From IMG/VR virus record IMGVR_UViG_3300002835_015500, positions 1-60,887 of that record: a DNA stretch of 60,887 nt, one strand, 5' to 3'. Under the pieces are notes generated by a model. The model was not told where the DNA came from and did no database searches. It saw only the letters and a program-made list of their open reading frames with translations. Below are positions 8,563 through 17,105 of the stretch, piece after piece. How positions within the stretch are numbered: the first letter of the stretch is position 1; each line of letters begins with the position of its first letter. The stretch is from a virus. Made by a program: the position numbers and the translations under genes.

Positions 8563-8612
8563 GTTTAACTCCTTTAATTAAAATAAAATTACCTATATTA
8601 TATATGTGTGTA

Positions 8613-8650
8613 AATAAAAAAACCCTCCTGAAAATCAGGAGGGTTTTAAA
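8613..8650 (-). terminator. Rho-independent terminator after 8672 gene
   Basis: AACCCTCCTG (8621-8630) pairs with CAGGAGGGTT (8636-8645). On the minus strand the hairpin is followed by a T run (the A run at 8615-8622), so it ends the minus-strand gene 8672-8965. Confidence 0.88.
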
Positions 8651-8671
8651 ACTAACTATTTAGTTTTAGAT

Positions 8672-8965
8672 TCAACTCTTGCAAAGTGTTAAAGACTTCT
8701 TTTTGGTCATTTTTGGTGGAATAGACTTGCTTGCACGCTTAACCATAGATGTTCCATCTTCTGTGATTTTAACGTTTGTGTATCCTAGCTTCTTAGCTAT
8801 ATTCTTGGCTGCCGTGATCAGTGCAGATCTTGTTGTAAATAACGTGCTACCATCAGCCTTTCTCTCCAACTTAGTTGGACGAAGACCGTCTACGCCTACA
8901 GTTGCCTCAAAATAATTAATATTGCTGCTCTTCTTATTTGTGACCTGAACATTAAGATTAGTCAT
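8672..8965 (-). CDS. Hypothetical basic protein
   Basis: 97 residues, basic, with alternating strand and helix character (ALITAAKNIAKKLGYTNVKI). SD AAAGGA before the ATG at 8965. Its own terminator makes it a one-gene transcript. The composition is less AT-driven than its neighbours. I recognise no family; it could be a small DNA- or RNA-binding protein, but nothing shows this directly. Confidence 0.75.
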   Translation of the reverse strand: MTNLNVQVTNKKSSNINYFEATVGVDGLRPTKLERKADGSTLFTTRSALITAAKNIAKKLGYTNVKITEDGTSMVKRASKSIPPKMTKKKSLTLCKS

Positions 8966-9053
8966 GACAAATCCTTTGTTTTTGAGTTTTTATTTTTAAA
9001 AAGAATTAAAAAAATACACTTATTTTTAATTACTTTTTATTTTTATTGCTCGT

Positions 9054-9081
9054 TTGATAAGATGTATTATAGCAATAAAAT
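9054..9081 (+). promoter_or_regulatory. Possible sigma-70 promoter
   Basis: TTGATA (9054-9059), 16 bp, TAAAAT (9076-9081), in a 212-bp AT-rich stretch without genes (8966-9177). It would give a leader of about 90 nt for the gene at 9178. Nothing else is recognisable in that stretch. Confidence 0.35.
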
Positions 9082-9177
9082 TTGTTCATTCAACAAAATT
9101 CTAGATTATTTTTACACATTTTTTAATATATAAGAATAGATATTTTGCAGACCTGCAAATAAAGAGGTAACAAAACT

Positions 9178-9372
9178 ATGAAGAGTTTTATTGATTATTG
9201 CTCGAACAACAAAAAAGAACTACCTGTTTTTGTTATTGATGAAAAAACAAAAAGAGGCGGAATAGCAACATGGGCTTACCCTGATGCTTACGTAAGAACA
9301 CAGTATCCAGATTCTTACTTCTTACCAATTGCCGCTGATGCTTTATTTAAGCTAAAAGGCGGGAAAAAGTGA
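9178..9372 (+). CDS. Small hypothetical protein
   Basis: 64 residues behind an AGAGG ribosome site. Contains aromatic and Pro-rich segments (TWAYPDAYVRTQYPDSYF) that suggest a compact beta protein. The gene stands alone between two terminators, with its own possible promoter, which suggests high expression of a single small product. No family recognised. Confidence 0.7.
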   Translation: MKSFIDYCSNNKKELPVFVIDEKTKRGGIATWAYPDAYVRTQYPDSYFLPIAADALFKLKGGKK

Positions 9373-9379
9373 ATTTATA

Positions 9380-9424
9380 AAAAAATACAGCCTTGCTTAA
9401 AAAACAAGGCTGTATTTTTTTTAT
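9380..9424. terminator. Bidirectional terminator
   Basis: AAAATACAGCCTTG pairs with CAAGGCTGTATTTT around an A-rich loop; A run on the left and T run on the right. It serves the + gene at 9178 and the converging uvsX-like gene on the minus strand. Confidence 0.9.
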
Positions 9425-9439
9425 AAACTTATTAGTTAT

Positions 9440-10663
9440 TTAACCGTTTATTTCAGCATCAATTAAATCATCGTCTTCTTCTGATGACTCTACTTCCACA
9501 ACATCTCCAGATATCTCAAAATTAATTGCGTCCATGTATGGAGCAAAATAATTTTCAACCTGCTCTCTACTTTCTGCGTTAATTAATGCTGGATGGTTAA
9601 GTAGGACTTCTAGTGGCATTTCATTTCTATCTAGGCTAGCTTTAAACTTATTATCTTCTTTGTCTTCTCCCAAATATTTTTCTTTGATAATAAAGTTTCC
9701 TGCCCCTTTAGCTTCTAATCTATCATCTTCCATAAGACAGCTAAGTAGACCGCTAAGGGGGTTTATTCCTTTTTCAAAAAGAAGTTGAATTCCCTCTGAC
9801 TCAACAAACGGTCTGTGAGTCTTGTTTTTAACATTCTTCAATTTAATGTTAACTCCAAGAATCTTGCTTTTCTTTGCAGTTATCTTCTTCTCTATTTTCT
9901 TTTGAGTCTGTGGTCTAATTCTACAACTGGCATAGAATGGGAGAGCATTTCCTCCTCCGGCAGTCGTTTCTGGATTGCCGAACATTATTCCTATCTTTTC
10001 TCTTGTTTGATTTAGAATTATTACAGTTGCTCCGGTCTTTTCCATAACACTATTAAGCTTTCTTAATTCACGAGAACATATTTTAGCTCTTTCACCGGGC
10101 TGCTCATTGCCACCTACAATTCTTTTGTATGTAGCTTTGTCATAATTCTCTGGGAGATCAACTTCTCTTAATTCTCTTGCACTTGGAGAAACTCCAATGC
10201 TATCGTAGACTATAACAATTGGTCTGTCTGGGTCTTTCTTTCTAATTTTTTCTATGAGAGAGTACATCTTAGAAAAAACTTCTTCAAGAGATTGAGGAGT
10301 ATATCTTAAGACCCTGTTTAAGTCACAATGACTTGCTTTTTTAATAAATTCTTTATTTGCACTATTTTCACAATCAAGAAGAACGGGTATGCCTCCCATC
10401 TTTTGGCAACCATAAAGAATGTTATTGCCAAATAAGCTTTTGGCAGAACTTGATGGTCCATAAATCTCTGTTAATTTTCCGCCAGGTATTCCACCATCAA
10501 TAAACTTACCGCTACAAATATAATTTAATGCTAGGCTTCCTGTGTCTACAAAATAGTTTACACTATCTATTTTATCCAATACATCTCCGCCAGTTTCTTC
10601 GGCTATTTCCTTAAAAAGATCATCAAGCGAGTCGTTTGATACTGATATTTTTTTTCTTGCCAT
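9440..10663 (-). CDS. uvsX: RecA/UvsX-like recombinase
   Basis: 407 residues. The Walker A is GPSSSAKS (T4 UvsX has a similar Ser-rich form), Walker B is IVIVYDSIG, and the DNA-binding L2 region reads LNQTREKIGIMFGNPETTAGGG. The C-terminus is acidic, as in UvsX and RecA. It forms the presynaptic filament for homologous recombination and recombination-dependent replication. A ribosome site (AAGGAAA) precedes the ATG. It is the last gene of the minus-strand replication block, separated from the SSB gene by an attenuator-like terminator. The UvsY-like gene 3.8 kb upstream would be its mediator. Confidence 0.93.
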   Translation of the reverse strand: MARKKISVSNDSLDDLFKEIAEETGGDVLDKIDSVNYFVDTGSLALNYICSGKFIDGGIPGGKLTEIYGPSSSAKSLFGNNILYGCQKMGGIPVLLDCENSANKEFIKKASHCDLNRVLRYTPQSLEEVFSKMYSLIEKIRKKDPDRPIVIVYDSIGVSPSARELREVDLPENYDKATYKRIVGGNEQPGERAKICSRELRKLNSVMEKTGATVIILNQTREKIGIMFGNPETTAGGGNALPFYASCRIRPQTQKKIEKKITAKKSKILGVNIKLKNVKNKTHRPFVESEGIQLLFEKGINPLSGLLSCLMEDDRLEAKGAGNFIIKEKYLGEDKEDNKFKASLDRNEMPLEVLLNHPALINAESREQVENYFAPYMDAINFEISGDVVEVESSEEDDDLIDAEING

Positions 10664-10682
10664 GTTTAAATTTCCTTTTTTT

Positions 10683-10727
10683 TTAAAAAAACCCTGCAGC
10701 CCAACTTTTTAAATTGAGCTGCAGGGT
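10683..10727 (-). terminator. Terminator between SSB and uvsX
   Basis: ACCCTGCAGC (10691-10700) pairs with GCTGCAGGGT (10718-10727); on the minus strand it is followed by a T run. It ends or attenuates transcription from the SSB gene into uvsX, which would allow the abundant SSB to be made in excess. Confidence 0.85.
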
Positions 10728-10752
10728 TGTCACGGGGCATCACCACACAAAA

Positions 10753-11736
10753 TTATAGATCATCAATTTCTTTTAAGAATTCATCATCAGCCATAACCTC
10801 TTCTTCATCAACAACAGTTGAAGAAGATACAGAGTCAAGTCCTAGATCTTTTGGAGCAGATTTTTGGGCAGGTTTAGAGGTCGTTTTAGATGGAGATGAA
10901 AACTCGCTTGAGTCATATCCATCATCCTCTTGATTCATTTCTTGAATAATTCCAAGATGAACTTTAAGAGCATGCTTAAGCTCATCTTCGCTTTTAACAA
11001 CTCTGATTGCCTGCAGATCGTTTAGATTGTCAAGCCAACCATTGATTTCTTCGGGATCACCCAAAGGTGATGAATCAAGAAACTTAGAAAGATCGTAGTT
11101 AGGATATTCTCCATTTAACTTTTTGACTACTCTAAAGTCTCTGCCGTTCTTGGGATTAGTAACGTCTCCAAGTGGTTCCTCTCCAGCAGCTTTATCGCCT
11201 ACAATTGCTCTCACAATCATAGAATGAATAGTTTTTCCACAACTAAAAATCTTTGGACCAACGTTTTTAATTATCTCGCCAGTCTTGGGATCTTTTTCTT
11301 GACGAACTAAGGCGTTGTAATAGTATCTTTCAATACCCTTTAACTCTCTGTACTGAGCCTGTAGTTCTTGTCTTTCTTTTTCTGGAGCTTTTTCACTCTT
11401 TGCCCAAAGATCTCTTAAATATTTATCTATTATTGTATTTTCTCCTACCCACTTTGGGCGACCCTTCTCATCTTTAACCAATTCTTTTGGACTAAAGAAC
11501 ACACGCTTGTTGCCATTGCCATCTTTCAGCATGTGATACTTAACAGCACAAAATAATGGTTGCCCCTTACGGCGAGGAAGAAGTCTAATTGTTAGAAAAG
11601 AATTTCCTTCGCCAGTACCTTGTCCGCTAGGCATACGGACATAGTTTGTAGAATTTTCCTGTCCTGTGTTCTTTGAATTAACTCTTGCACTCTCAAGCTC
11701 AAGTTCACTAATATCCAAGGCTTCGTAATTTGCCAT
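10753..11736 (-). CDS. Single-stranded DNA-binding protein, gp32-like
   Basis: 327 residues from ATG 11736, chosen because AGGAGA lies just upstream; the frame is open to 11787. Layout is that of gp32: a short basic N-terminal arm, an OB-fold core with NSFLTIRLLPRRKGQPLF and YYYNALVRQEKDPKTGE, and GPKIFSCGKTIHSMI, ending in a flexible acidic tail (EEEVMADDEFLKEIDDL) that in gp32 binds replication partners. The Cys/His zinc cluster of T4 gp32 is not evident. Position next to uvsX and the replication genes supports the call. Confidence 0.85.
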   Translation of the reverse strand: MANYEALDISELELESARVNSKNTGQENSTNYVRMPSGQGTGEGNSFLTIRLLPRRKGQPLFCAVKYHMLKDGNGNKRVFFSPKELVKDEKGRPKWVGENTIIDKYLRDLWAKSEKAPEKERQELQAQYRELKGIERYYYNALVRQEKDPKTGEIIKNVGPKIFSCGKTIHSMIVRAIVGDKAAGEEPLGDVTNPKNGRDFRVVKKLNGEYPNYDLSKFLDSSPLGDPEEINGWLDNLNDLQAIRVVKSEDELKHALKVHLGIIQEMNQEDDGYDSSEFSSPSKTTSKPAQKSAPKDLGLDSVSSSTVVDEEEVMADDEFLKEIDDL

Positions 11737-11789
11737 TTTTAAATCTCCTAGTTTAGCTGGTAACACCCTAATACTTACATTATACAAAA

Positions 11790-12164
11790 CTATTTTTCTG
11801 AATCAATATCGTTTTCTGATTTTTTTTCCAAATTTTCTTCTTTTTTGTTTAATTTTTCTTGAGCCTCAAGTCTTTTTTGCTCCTCGGCTAAATATTCCTG
11901 TTCGAGAGCTTCGACAATCTTCATGTTATGCTCTAGTTTTTTCTTTATGTTTTCATTTTTAATTCTCTCTTTCTCTGGGTCTATATTTTTAACAAAAGGC
12001 TGTTCTTTACCATTTTTTAATTCATATTCAGTTTCAAATCTTAATTGATCTTGTCTTTCTTTTTTAAGAGTTTCTCTCAACTGTTTTCTTCTTGCTAAAA
12101 CTCTAATTTTTGCAATATTTTTTCTTTTTTGTTTTTTTCTATCTTTTTGTTTTTTGGTTGTCAT
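11790..12164 (-). CDS. Highly charged coiled-coil protein
   Basis: 124 residues from ATG 12164, preceded by GGTGA; the frame extends further but overlaps the upstream gene. Almost half the residues are Lys, Arg or Glu. The N-terminal 40 residues are very basic (KKQKDRKKQKRKNIAK), and the rest is a heptad-like Glu/Lys helix. It lies directly upstream of the SSB gene. Function unknown; nucleic-acid binding by the basic part is an inference. Confidence 0.7.
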   Translation of the reverse strand: MTTKKQKDRKKQKRKNIAKIRVLARRKQLRETLKKERQDQLRFETEYELKNGKEQPFVKNIDPEKERIKNENIKKKLEHNMKIVEALEQEYLAEEQKRLEAQEKLNKKEENLEKKSENDIDSEK

Positions 12165-12169
12165 TTTTA

Positions 12170-12823
12170 TCACCTTATTGAAGGAATGTTCGTGTTTATG
12201 GCACCGTTCCAATTTAAGCCATCATCGCTTAGTCCAAAATCGTTTGTGTCAGCTTCCAATTGAGCATTTGGAACAAAACACTCATCTGAAACGTCTTTTT
12301 CTTTTCCATTATCATCTACTATACGATAAACTTCCATTGTATCAATGGTTGGATGTTTTTGAATTTTAAATATATCATAAGACTTATTTGGTGTTAATTT
12401 AACTCCAGATTTCAATAATTTTATATGTTGTTGAGGCTCTGGGACATATGCCATTTTCCTAATAGGTATGCGGGGAGCATTATTGGTAAAAGTTTCTATT
12501 TCAACAACATTATTAATAGTAGGAGCATCCTCACTTTCTGCCTTTACTTCAAAAGAATCATCTAATCCAAATTTTTTATTTTTTATTACTATTCCGCTTT
12601 TTGATTCTTTAAAATTTATTTTTTTCTTTGTTATTTCAAATATTTCAACATTTTCTACGAAAACATCTCTTCTTGCTAATTGTCGTAAAATAACACTTGC
12701 TAAATTTTCAATTGGAGTATCTTCATAAGGATCTCCAACCCTTTTCTTAAAAGTTCCTGATTCGTTGTATTCTCCGGTTTCCTTGTCTTTTTCCTTGTAG
12801 TAAAAAGTTATTTCATATCCCAT
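12170..12823 (-). CDS. Hypothetical protein in the replication block
   Basis: 217 residues. Starts with a strand-rich domain (GYEITFYYKEKDKETG) followed by a helix with LASVILRQLARRDVFVENVEIFEI, which suggests a small alpha-beta domain of about 70 residues, then a low-complexity linker. The second half has an isolated KSYDIFKIQKHPTIDTMEVYRIVDDNGKEKDVS stretch reminiscent of an SH3-like barrel. No family recognised. Its ATG overlaps the stop of the upstream gene by one base. Confidence 0.75.
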   Translation of the reverse strand: MGYEITFYYKEKDKETGEYNESGTFKKRVGDPYEDTPIENLASVILRQLARRDVFVENVEIFEITKKKINFKESKSGIVIKNKKFGLDDSFEVKAESEDAPTINNVVEIETFTNNAPRIPIRKMAYVPEPQQHIKLLKSGVKLTPNKSYDIFKIQKHPTIDTMEVYRIVDDNGKEKDVSDECFVPNAQLEADTNDFGLSDDGLNWNGAINTNIPSIR

Positions 12824-13425
12824 TATTTTTTTATAACTCCTGTTCCGTTTCTTGTTTCAAACACTTTATATTCTTTTTTATATCCATTTGCAATATTAAA
12901 AAATATTTCTTTACTTTTATTGTTTTTTATGTGATCAAAAACCATATATCCATTTTTGTTTAAATTTAAATATATAAAATCACAAAGAGCAAAAAGTTTA
13001 TCGTAATTGTCTTTTATGCTTATAATAGCAATATCAAATTTTTTATTTTCTACATTTTCTAAAAAAGACTTATCAAGAAAATCTCCATAATATGTTTCTA
13101 TCTTCTTTTTATAATTTTTTTTAATATTTGAAAAATATAAACTTTTATCCCAATTTATTTCTGTTTTGGATTGAAACCCAAAACAATATTCTACAGTTTT
13201 ACAAGATTTTAAAAAACAACTACTTATAAAACCTAAATCAACACCAATTTCTATTAGTGAAGTGGGTGTTAAATATTTTCCAAGATGGTAATAAAAAGGT
13301 ATATATAAACTATCGTTATAAGCGTGGCTTTTTTTGCTCGCCTCATCAATAAATTTAAAATTACTTGTTAATACTTTAGTTGTAATTAAAGATTTTTTTA
13401 GATCATTTTCTAGTAAGTCTAACAT
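12823..13425 (-). CDS. Class I methyltransferase-like protein
   Basis: 200 residues from ATG 13425 (SD AGAAAG; 7-bp overlap with the deaminase gene). A SLIEIGVDLGF motif stands where the SAM-binding Gly loop of class I methyltransferases lies, with an acidic residue at the end of strand 2 position, then KFDIAIISIKD and GYMVFDHI strands. The Gly-rich loop is degenerate (GVDLGF rather than GxGxG). Substrate unknown. Its place next to dCMP deaminase could point to nucleotide or DNA modification, but that is inference. Confidence 0.55.
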   Translation of the reverse strand: MLDLLENDLKKSLITTKVLTSNFKFIDEASKKSHAYNDSLYIPFYYHLGKYLTPTSLIEIGVDLGFISSCFLKSCKTVEYCFGFQSKTEINWDKSLYFSNIKKNYKKKIETYYGDFLDKSFLENVENKKFDIAIISIKDNYDKLFALCDFIYLNLNKNGYMVFDHIKNNKSKEIFFNIANGYKKEYKVFETRNGTGVIKK

Positions 13426-13886
13426 CTTTCTTCTAACTTTATATTTGAGATATTCGCAATATACAAACTTCTTTCCCAATCTTTTTCATCAACACATACA
13501 CTAGATCTATTTCCGTAAACAACTCTTTTTATTCCACTGTGTGAGATCCTCAACATACAACCACTGCAAGGCTTTCCAGTAACATAAATAATACAACCTT
13601 CTAAATTTCTTTTTTCTGCTGACCACAAGCTATTTTCCTCTGCGTGTATGAGTAAGTGGTATTTTGCAGGGCGGGACCAATCAATATAATTATCATCTAT
13701 ATATCTAGAGGATCCGTTGTATCCGGTACTTACAATTCTGTTTTGATTATCCACTATTACAGATCCATGTTGTGTAGATGGATCTTTACTTCTAGTACTT
13801 ACTACTTTACATAAATCTAAAAAATATTCGTCCCAGCTTGGAACATCTCTGGGTTTCATGCGGTCTTTTTTCTGTATTTCGTCCAT
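13419..13886 (-). CDS. dCMP deaminase
   Basis: 155 residues. Zinc-dependent deaminase motifs are complete: HAEENSLW (the Glu shuttles the proton) and GKPCSGCM (two Cys ligands). N-terminal DPSTQHGSVIVD and GYNGSSR fit the dCMP deaminase subfamily of phages. It converts dCMP to dUMP, the substrate of thymidylate synthase; the window also has dUTPase and ThyX, so the dUMP-to-dTMP route is covered. It overlaps genes on both sides within one minus-strand operon. Confidence 0.88.
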   Translation of the reverse strand: MDEIQKKDRMKPRDVPSWDEYFLDLCKVVSTRSKDPSTQHGSVIVDNQNRIVSTGYNGSSRYIDDNYIDWSRPAKYHLLIHAEENSLWSAEKRNLEGCIIYVTGKPCSGCMLRISHSGIKRVVYGNRSSVCVDEKDWERSLYIANISNIKLEERC

Positions 13887-14437
13887 ATTTCTAAATCAAA
13901 TTCACTTATGGTCTTACCGACACTTTTTGCCAATTCAATAAATATTTTTTCAATTTCTAAATATTGTTTTTTATTGGGAGTAGACTTAGGAACTTTATAA
14001 CCTAGTTCTGATAGATATCTTAAAACATGTCTATCTAGACCGGCAAGCTGTTGATTTTTTCTCGTGTGTATCAAGAAGCACCTAACACTTTTTGGTCCAA
14101 GCCCCCAAACACTTTCTAAATCTTCGATAGTACATTTTGATAAATCAAAATTTTTACTTATTAAATTTTTTACACACTTACTTTTATTGTTAAAGCAACC
14201 TACTCCAAATTTCTTTAACTCTTGAGGCAAATCTTCTATATTTTTAAAAATATCAAACGGACTTTCTAAATTTGTTTTTCTACTATACTCTTGAAGAATG
14301 TTGTTTAAGCACCTTGATGCTGTGTGTCCATTCTTTCCAGCTGCAAATATCCAGAATAAAATATGGAGCTCTAATCCATTTTTATCTAGACTGAAATCTG
14401 TACAATTGTCTGGGTCTATCTTATAGATCATGGTCAT
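13856..14437 (-). CDS. HhH-GPD DNA glycosylase-like protein
   Basis: 193 residues. The helix-hairpin-helix is WGLGPKSVRCFLI, with the Lys in the position of the catalytic Lys of endonuclease III, and is followed by GLDRHVLRYL, which holds the Asp of the GPD motif. The four-Cys iron-sulfur cluster of endonuclease III is absent. Expected role: removal of damaged bases by base excision repair. The gene overlaps the dCMP deaminase by 31 bp, so the true stop or the partner start may be slightly different. A role tied to a modified phage base is possible, but there is no direct evidence. Confidence 0.72.
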   Translation of the reverse strand: MTMIYKIDPDNCTDFSLDKNGLELHILFWIFAAGKNGHTASRCLNNILQEYSRKTNLESPFDIFKNIEDLPQELKKFGVGCFNNKSKCVKNLISKNFDLSKCTIEDLESVWGLGPKSVRCFLIHTRKNQQLAGLDRHVLRYLSELGYKVPKSTPNKKQYLEIEKIFIELAKSVGKTISEFDLEIWTKYRKKTA

Positions 14438-14904
14438 GCCTCAGATACAAAACGATCAATATCAGACATTTTATAAACATCTTTGTTAAGCTTATCTATT
14501 TCTTTTCTTAGGGTATAACCACGATTTTGAGCATTATCATGATTTCTATCCCACGCCTTTAGATGAGCTTTTATTTGTCCTACAACTTCTATCAGTTCAA
14601 CAACTTTTTTCTTTGCAGAAATAACATCTGGATTAGCATTAGCTTTTGCTTTTGCATATTGCTCTGTTCCGCCCTCGTCTTTAGCCTCTATATATTTTTG
14701 ACTAAAAATAGCTTCTGCATCTATTTCCGCATCTAATCTTTCTTTCTGAGCGTGTTCTAATTGTTTTCCAAAATAATCTACCCATCCGTACTCATTTTCC
14801 ATATACTCATTAAGAGTATTATCTGAAAATTCCATATTTTTTGCATCAAGAGTTACCTCTTTACCATTAACATTAACTTTAACAACATCAATTGGTGCGT
14901 TCAT
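14434..14904 (-). CDS. UvsY-like recombination mediator (probable)
   Basis: 156 residues, almost entirely helical. Layout matches T4-type UvsY: an N-terminal W/Y-containing helix (YGWVDYFGKQLEHAQ), a long Ala/Lys/Glu coil, a middle KANANPDVISAKKKVVELIEVVG helix, then a C-terminal RGYTLRKEIDKL resembling the RGFAIKHIQ end of UvsY. UvsY loads UvsX on SSB-coated DNA. UvsX, SSB and gp41-like helicase in the same operon support this. The call rests on layout and short matches, so an unrelated coiled-coil protein is still possible. Confidence 0.55.
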   Translation of the reverse strand: MNAPIDVVKVNVNGKEVTLDAKNMEFSDNTLNEYMENEYGWVDYFGKQLEHAQKERLDAEIDAEAIFSQKYIEAKDEGGTEQYAKAKANANPDVISAKKKVVELIEVVGQIKAHLKAWDRNHDNAQNRGYTLRKEIDKLNKDVYKMSDIDRFVSEA

Positions 14905-14916
14905 AGTTTTTCCTTT

Positions 14917-16485
14917 TTATTCAAATGTGTCAATGTTAGATTCATCTGTTGGGTCAAAAAGAATTTTACTTTTTCCTTTTTTACCTTTACCTTTACCTTT
15001 ACTATTTGAATCTTTTGTAATAGAATCTTTGTTGTCCATTATTGTATCAGATTTCTTTTGATTTACAAGGTTCATTTTTTGTTTATATGACTCGTGGCTT
15101 ATTTCATTTATATCCAGAGTTCCCATTTCATAATCAAAATTAACATATAATGGAAAACGGCTTTTTCCATTTCTATGTTTTATAACAAACAATCTAGCTA
15201 CACCTGCATCTTTTTCAATTGGTTGTTGATTGATGCTCCAGAAACAATCTAAAGGTTTAAACTGATCAAAGCTTGTTCCTATGTTACTTTCATCAATATA
15301 TTGCCCTTGGTCAAGCTTGCTCGCACTTGAGTTTGGCTGAACACATGTTATTGTGCAGTGTTTTTGTTCTATACCAAATGCTCTTAAATCTCTTAATATT
15401 CTATATGCACTTTCATATTTTTGTAAGCTAGGGTCATCTTTCATTTCGCCAACATAATCAACAACAAGTAAATCTGGTTTGAATCCTCTCATTACTAATT
15501 GAGCATAGTATGCTTTGATTCCATTGACGTCCATTGTTCCGCCTGGAAATTGTTTTACTATAAGCATATTAGAATCTAATTTATCTTCTTTAAAAGCTTC
15601 TACATGACTTATAATTCTTTGCTTGTTGCTCATTAAATCATTAATATCACATTTAACCCATTGGCTTGTAAATCTCTGGCTTATTCCTAGCTCGTCCATC
15701 TCCATTGTTATGTAGAGAACCTTTTTTCCCCTTTTTACATTTTCAACAGAAGCTCGACACATAGCAAGAGATTTACCTGTACCTGGGAGTGCTATCCAAG
15801 CTCCGATATTTCCTATTTGTAAGCCACCTCCAGTTAAAGCATCATCTATGCCAGCAAAGCCTGTTGTGAAGGTATCCACACCTTCATATGTTTTTTTCAT
15901 CCTTTCAAACATTTCTTCGATATTTTTAAAATATTCAAATCCAGGCTCATAATTTCTATCTATGAGCATTGTCTGTCTCATTTGATCATAAATATAATTC
16001 CAAGTAGCCTCATCTTCAGGGGCTTTAGTCATTTTATCCAAACATTTATGAAATGCGATTTTAACAGATTGAACCTTTGCAAAATAAGTTATTTTATCTA
16101 TTAGTGCTTCTCTCGTGTCTACTCCTGGGATATAGAAGTCGTACACTTTTTCAATTTCAGCAAGTGACGCTATTTGAATTTCTGCTGCTCTGTCTTTATA
16201 TTCTTTGGAAATTTCTTCCTTTAAGAACCATTTTTCAGGTAAAGTTTTATACTTATCAAAATATGAATAAAGAAAGTTAACTATTTGAACATGTATTTCT
16301 TTAGAAAAGTAATTTGGTTTTACTTTATCAAGAGATTGAACTAAAAAATATCTATCCGTCAAAAGCATTCCAACTAATCTGGTTTGGAAGCTGTCGTCCC
16401 AACTAAACTTTGATATTTGATTATTATCTTCTTCAGAAATAATCTGAGCCAAGCGATTTTGTTCATCTTTTGTGAGTTCTGTCAT
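14917..16485 (-). CDS. Replicative DNA helicase, DnaB/gp41-like
   Basis: 522 residues. An N-terminal helical domain of about 170 residues precedes the RecA-like motor: FTTGFAGIDDALTGGG, Walker A ALPGTGKS, the KKVLYITMEMDE strand (Glu catalytic), Walker B LLVVDYVGEM, and CVQPNSSASK as the sensor. The C-terminal 45 residues are a Lys/Gly/Asp tail. It unwinds the fork 5' to 3' and should pair with a primase. A good minus-strand promoter (16512-16540) lies just upstream. Confidence 0.93.
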   Translation of the reverse strand: MTELTKDEQNRLAQIISEEDNNQISKFSWDDSFQTRLVGMLLTDRYFLVQSLDKVKPNYFSKEIHVQIVNFLYSYFDKYKTLPEKWFLKEEISKEYKDRAAEIQIASLAEIEKVYDFYIPGVDTREALIDKITYFAKVQSVKIAFHKCLDKMTKAPEDEATWNYIYDQMRQTMLIDRNYEPGFEYFKNIEEMFERMKKTYEGVDTFTTGFAGIDDALTGGGLQIGNIGAWIALPGTGKSLAMCRASVENVKRGKKVLYITMEMDELGISQRFTSQWVKCDINDLMSNKQRIISHVEAFKEDKLDSNMLIVKQFPGGTMDVNGIKAYYAQLVMRGFKPDLLVVDYVGEMKDDPSLQKYESAYRILRDLRAFGIEQKHCTITCVQPNSSASKLDQGQYIDESNIGTSFDQFKPLDCFWSINQQPIEKDAGVARLFVIKHRNGKSRFPLYVNFDYEMGTLDINEISHESYKQKMNLVNQKKSDTIMDNKDSITKDSNSKGKGKGKKGKSKILFDPTDESNIDTFE

Positions 16486-16511
16486 TTTGCTTTATTTTAA
16501 GTGTTTAGGCT

Positions 16512-16540
16512 ATTCTATAGCAAAAAGGAATTTTTATCAA
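16512..16540 (-). promoter_or_regulatory. Sigma-70-type promoter of the helicase operon
   Basis: On the minus strand TTGATA (16535-16540), 17 bp, TAGAAT (16512-16517). Start at about 16505, a 20-nt leader. The -35 overlaps the stop end of the upstream gene. Confidence 0.6.
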
Positions 16541-17094
16541 CCAGTAACCAAATAATCATACTCACTCAAGCTACATAGACCGGATCTTATGTTTTTTTCT
16601 TTAGTTATTTTTTTACCCATAGATTTTTGACCATTCCAAACAATAGCTTTACAGTATGTGGAAAATTTACAGTCAATTTTTAAAACATCTTCTTTATTAG
16701 GTCTGTTTTCTTCTGGGATGCAGTCTTTTACTATTTTTTCTAATATAAATTCTTGATAATCACCGAATTTCTGTCTATTCGCTCCATGCTTGGTTCTATT
16801 TTCCCACAAAGTATCTAAGCTTTCCACGACCTTACTAGCGAATAAACTTTTAACATAAATTTTACTTAATTTAATACATTTTTCTATATAGACTTGTCTT
16901 TTATAATATGATCCAGCTCTTATAATTGACATTTGTAATTCTTGATTAATATCTTCAATATCTTCTGCTACGTTGTTCCTAGAATTTTTTTTCTTTAATT
17001 GATGTGCTGCGTAGTAACATAATTTTCCAAACTTCTTATTTAATTCATAATACTCTATGTTTGTTATTGGGAAGTTATTGCAAATATCTTTCAT
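16537..17094 (-). CDS. Hypothetical helical protein, possibly sigma-like
   Basis: 185 residues, basic and helical. The C-terminal part (DCKFSTYCKAIVWNGQK followed by a Lys-rich helix) loosely resembles the FxTYA...W-I pattern of sigma region 2, and T4-like late transcription would need a gp55-type sigma. The match is weak, and the N-terminal half has nothing recognisable. It sits between the polymerase and helicase genes, 12 bp after the polymerase stop. I would treat the sigma idea as a lead only; a replication accessory protein is equally plausible. Confidence 0.6.
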   Translation of the reverse strand: MKDICNNFPITNIEYYELNKKFGKLCYYAAHQLKKKNSRNNVAEDIEDINQELQMSIIRAGSYYKRQVYIEKCIKLSKIYVKSLFASKVVESLDTLWENRTKHGANRQKFGDYQEFILEKIVKDCIPEENRPNKEDVLKIDCKFSTYCKAIVWNGQKSMGKKITKEKNIRSGLCSLSEYDYLVTG

Positions 17095-17105
17095 TTTTTC
17101 TCCTT

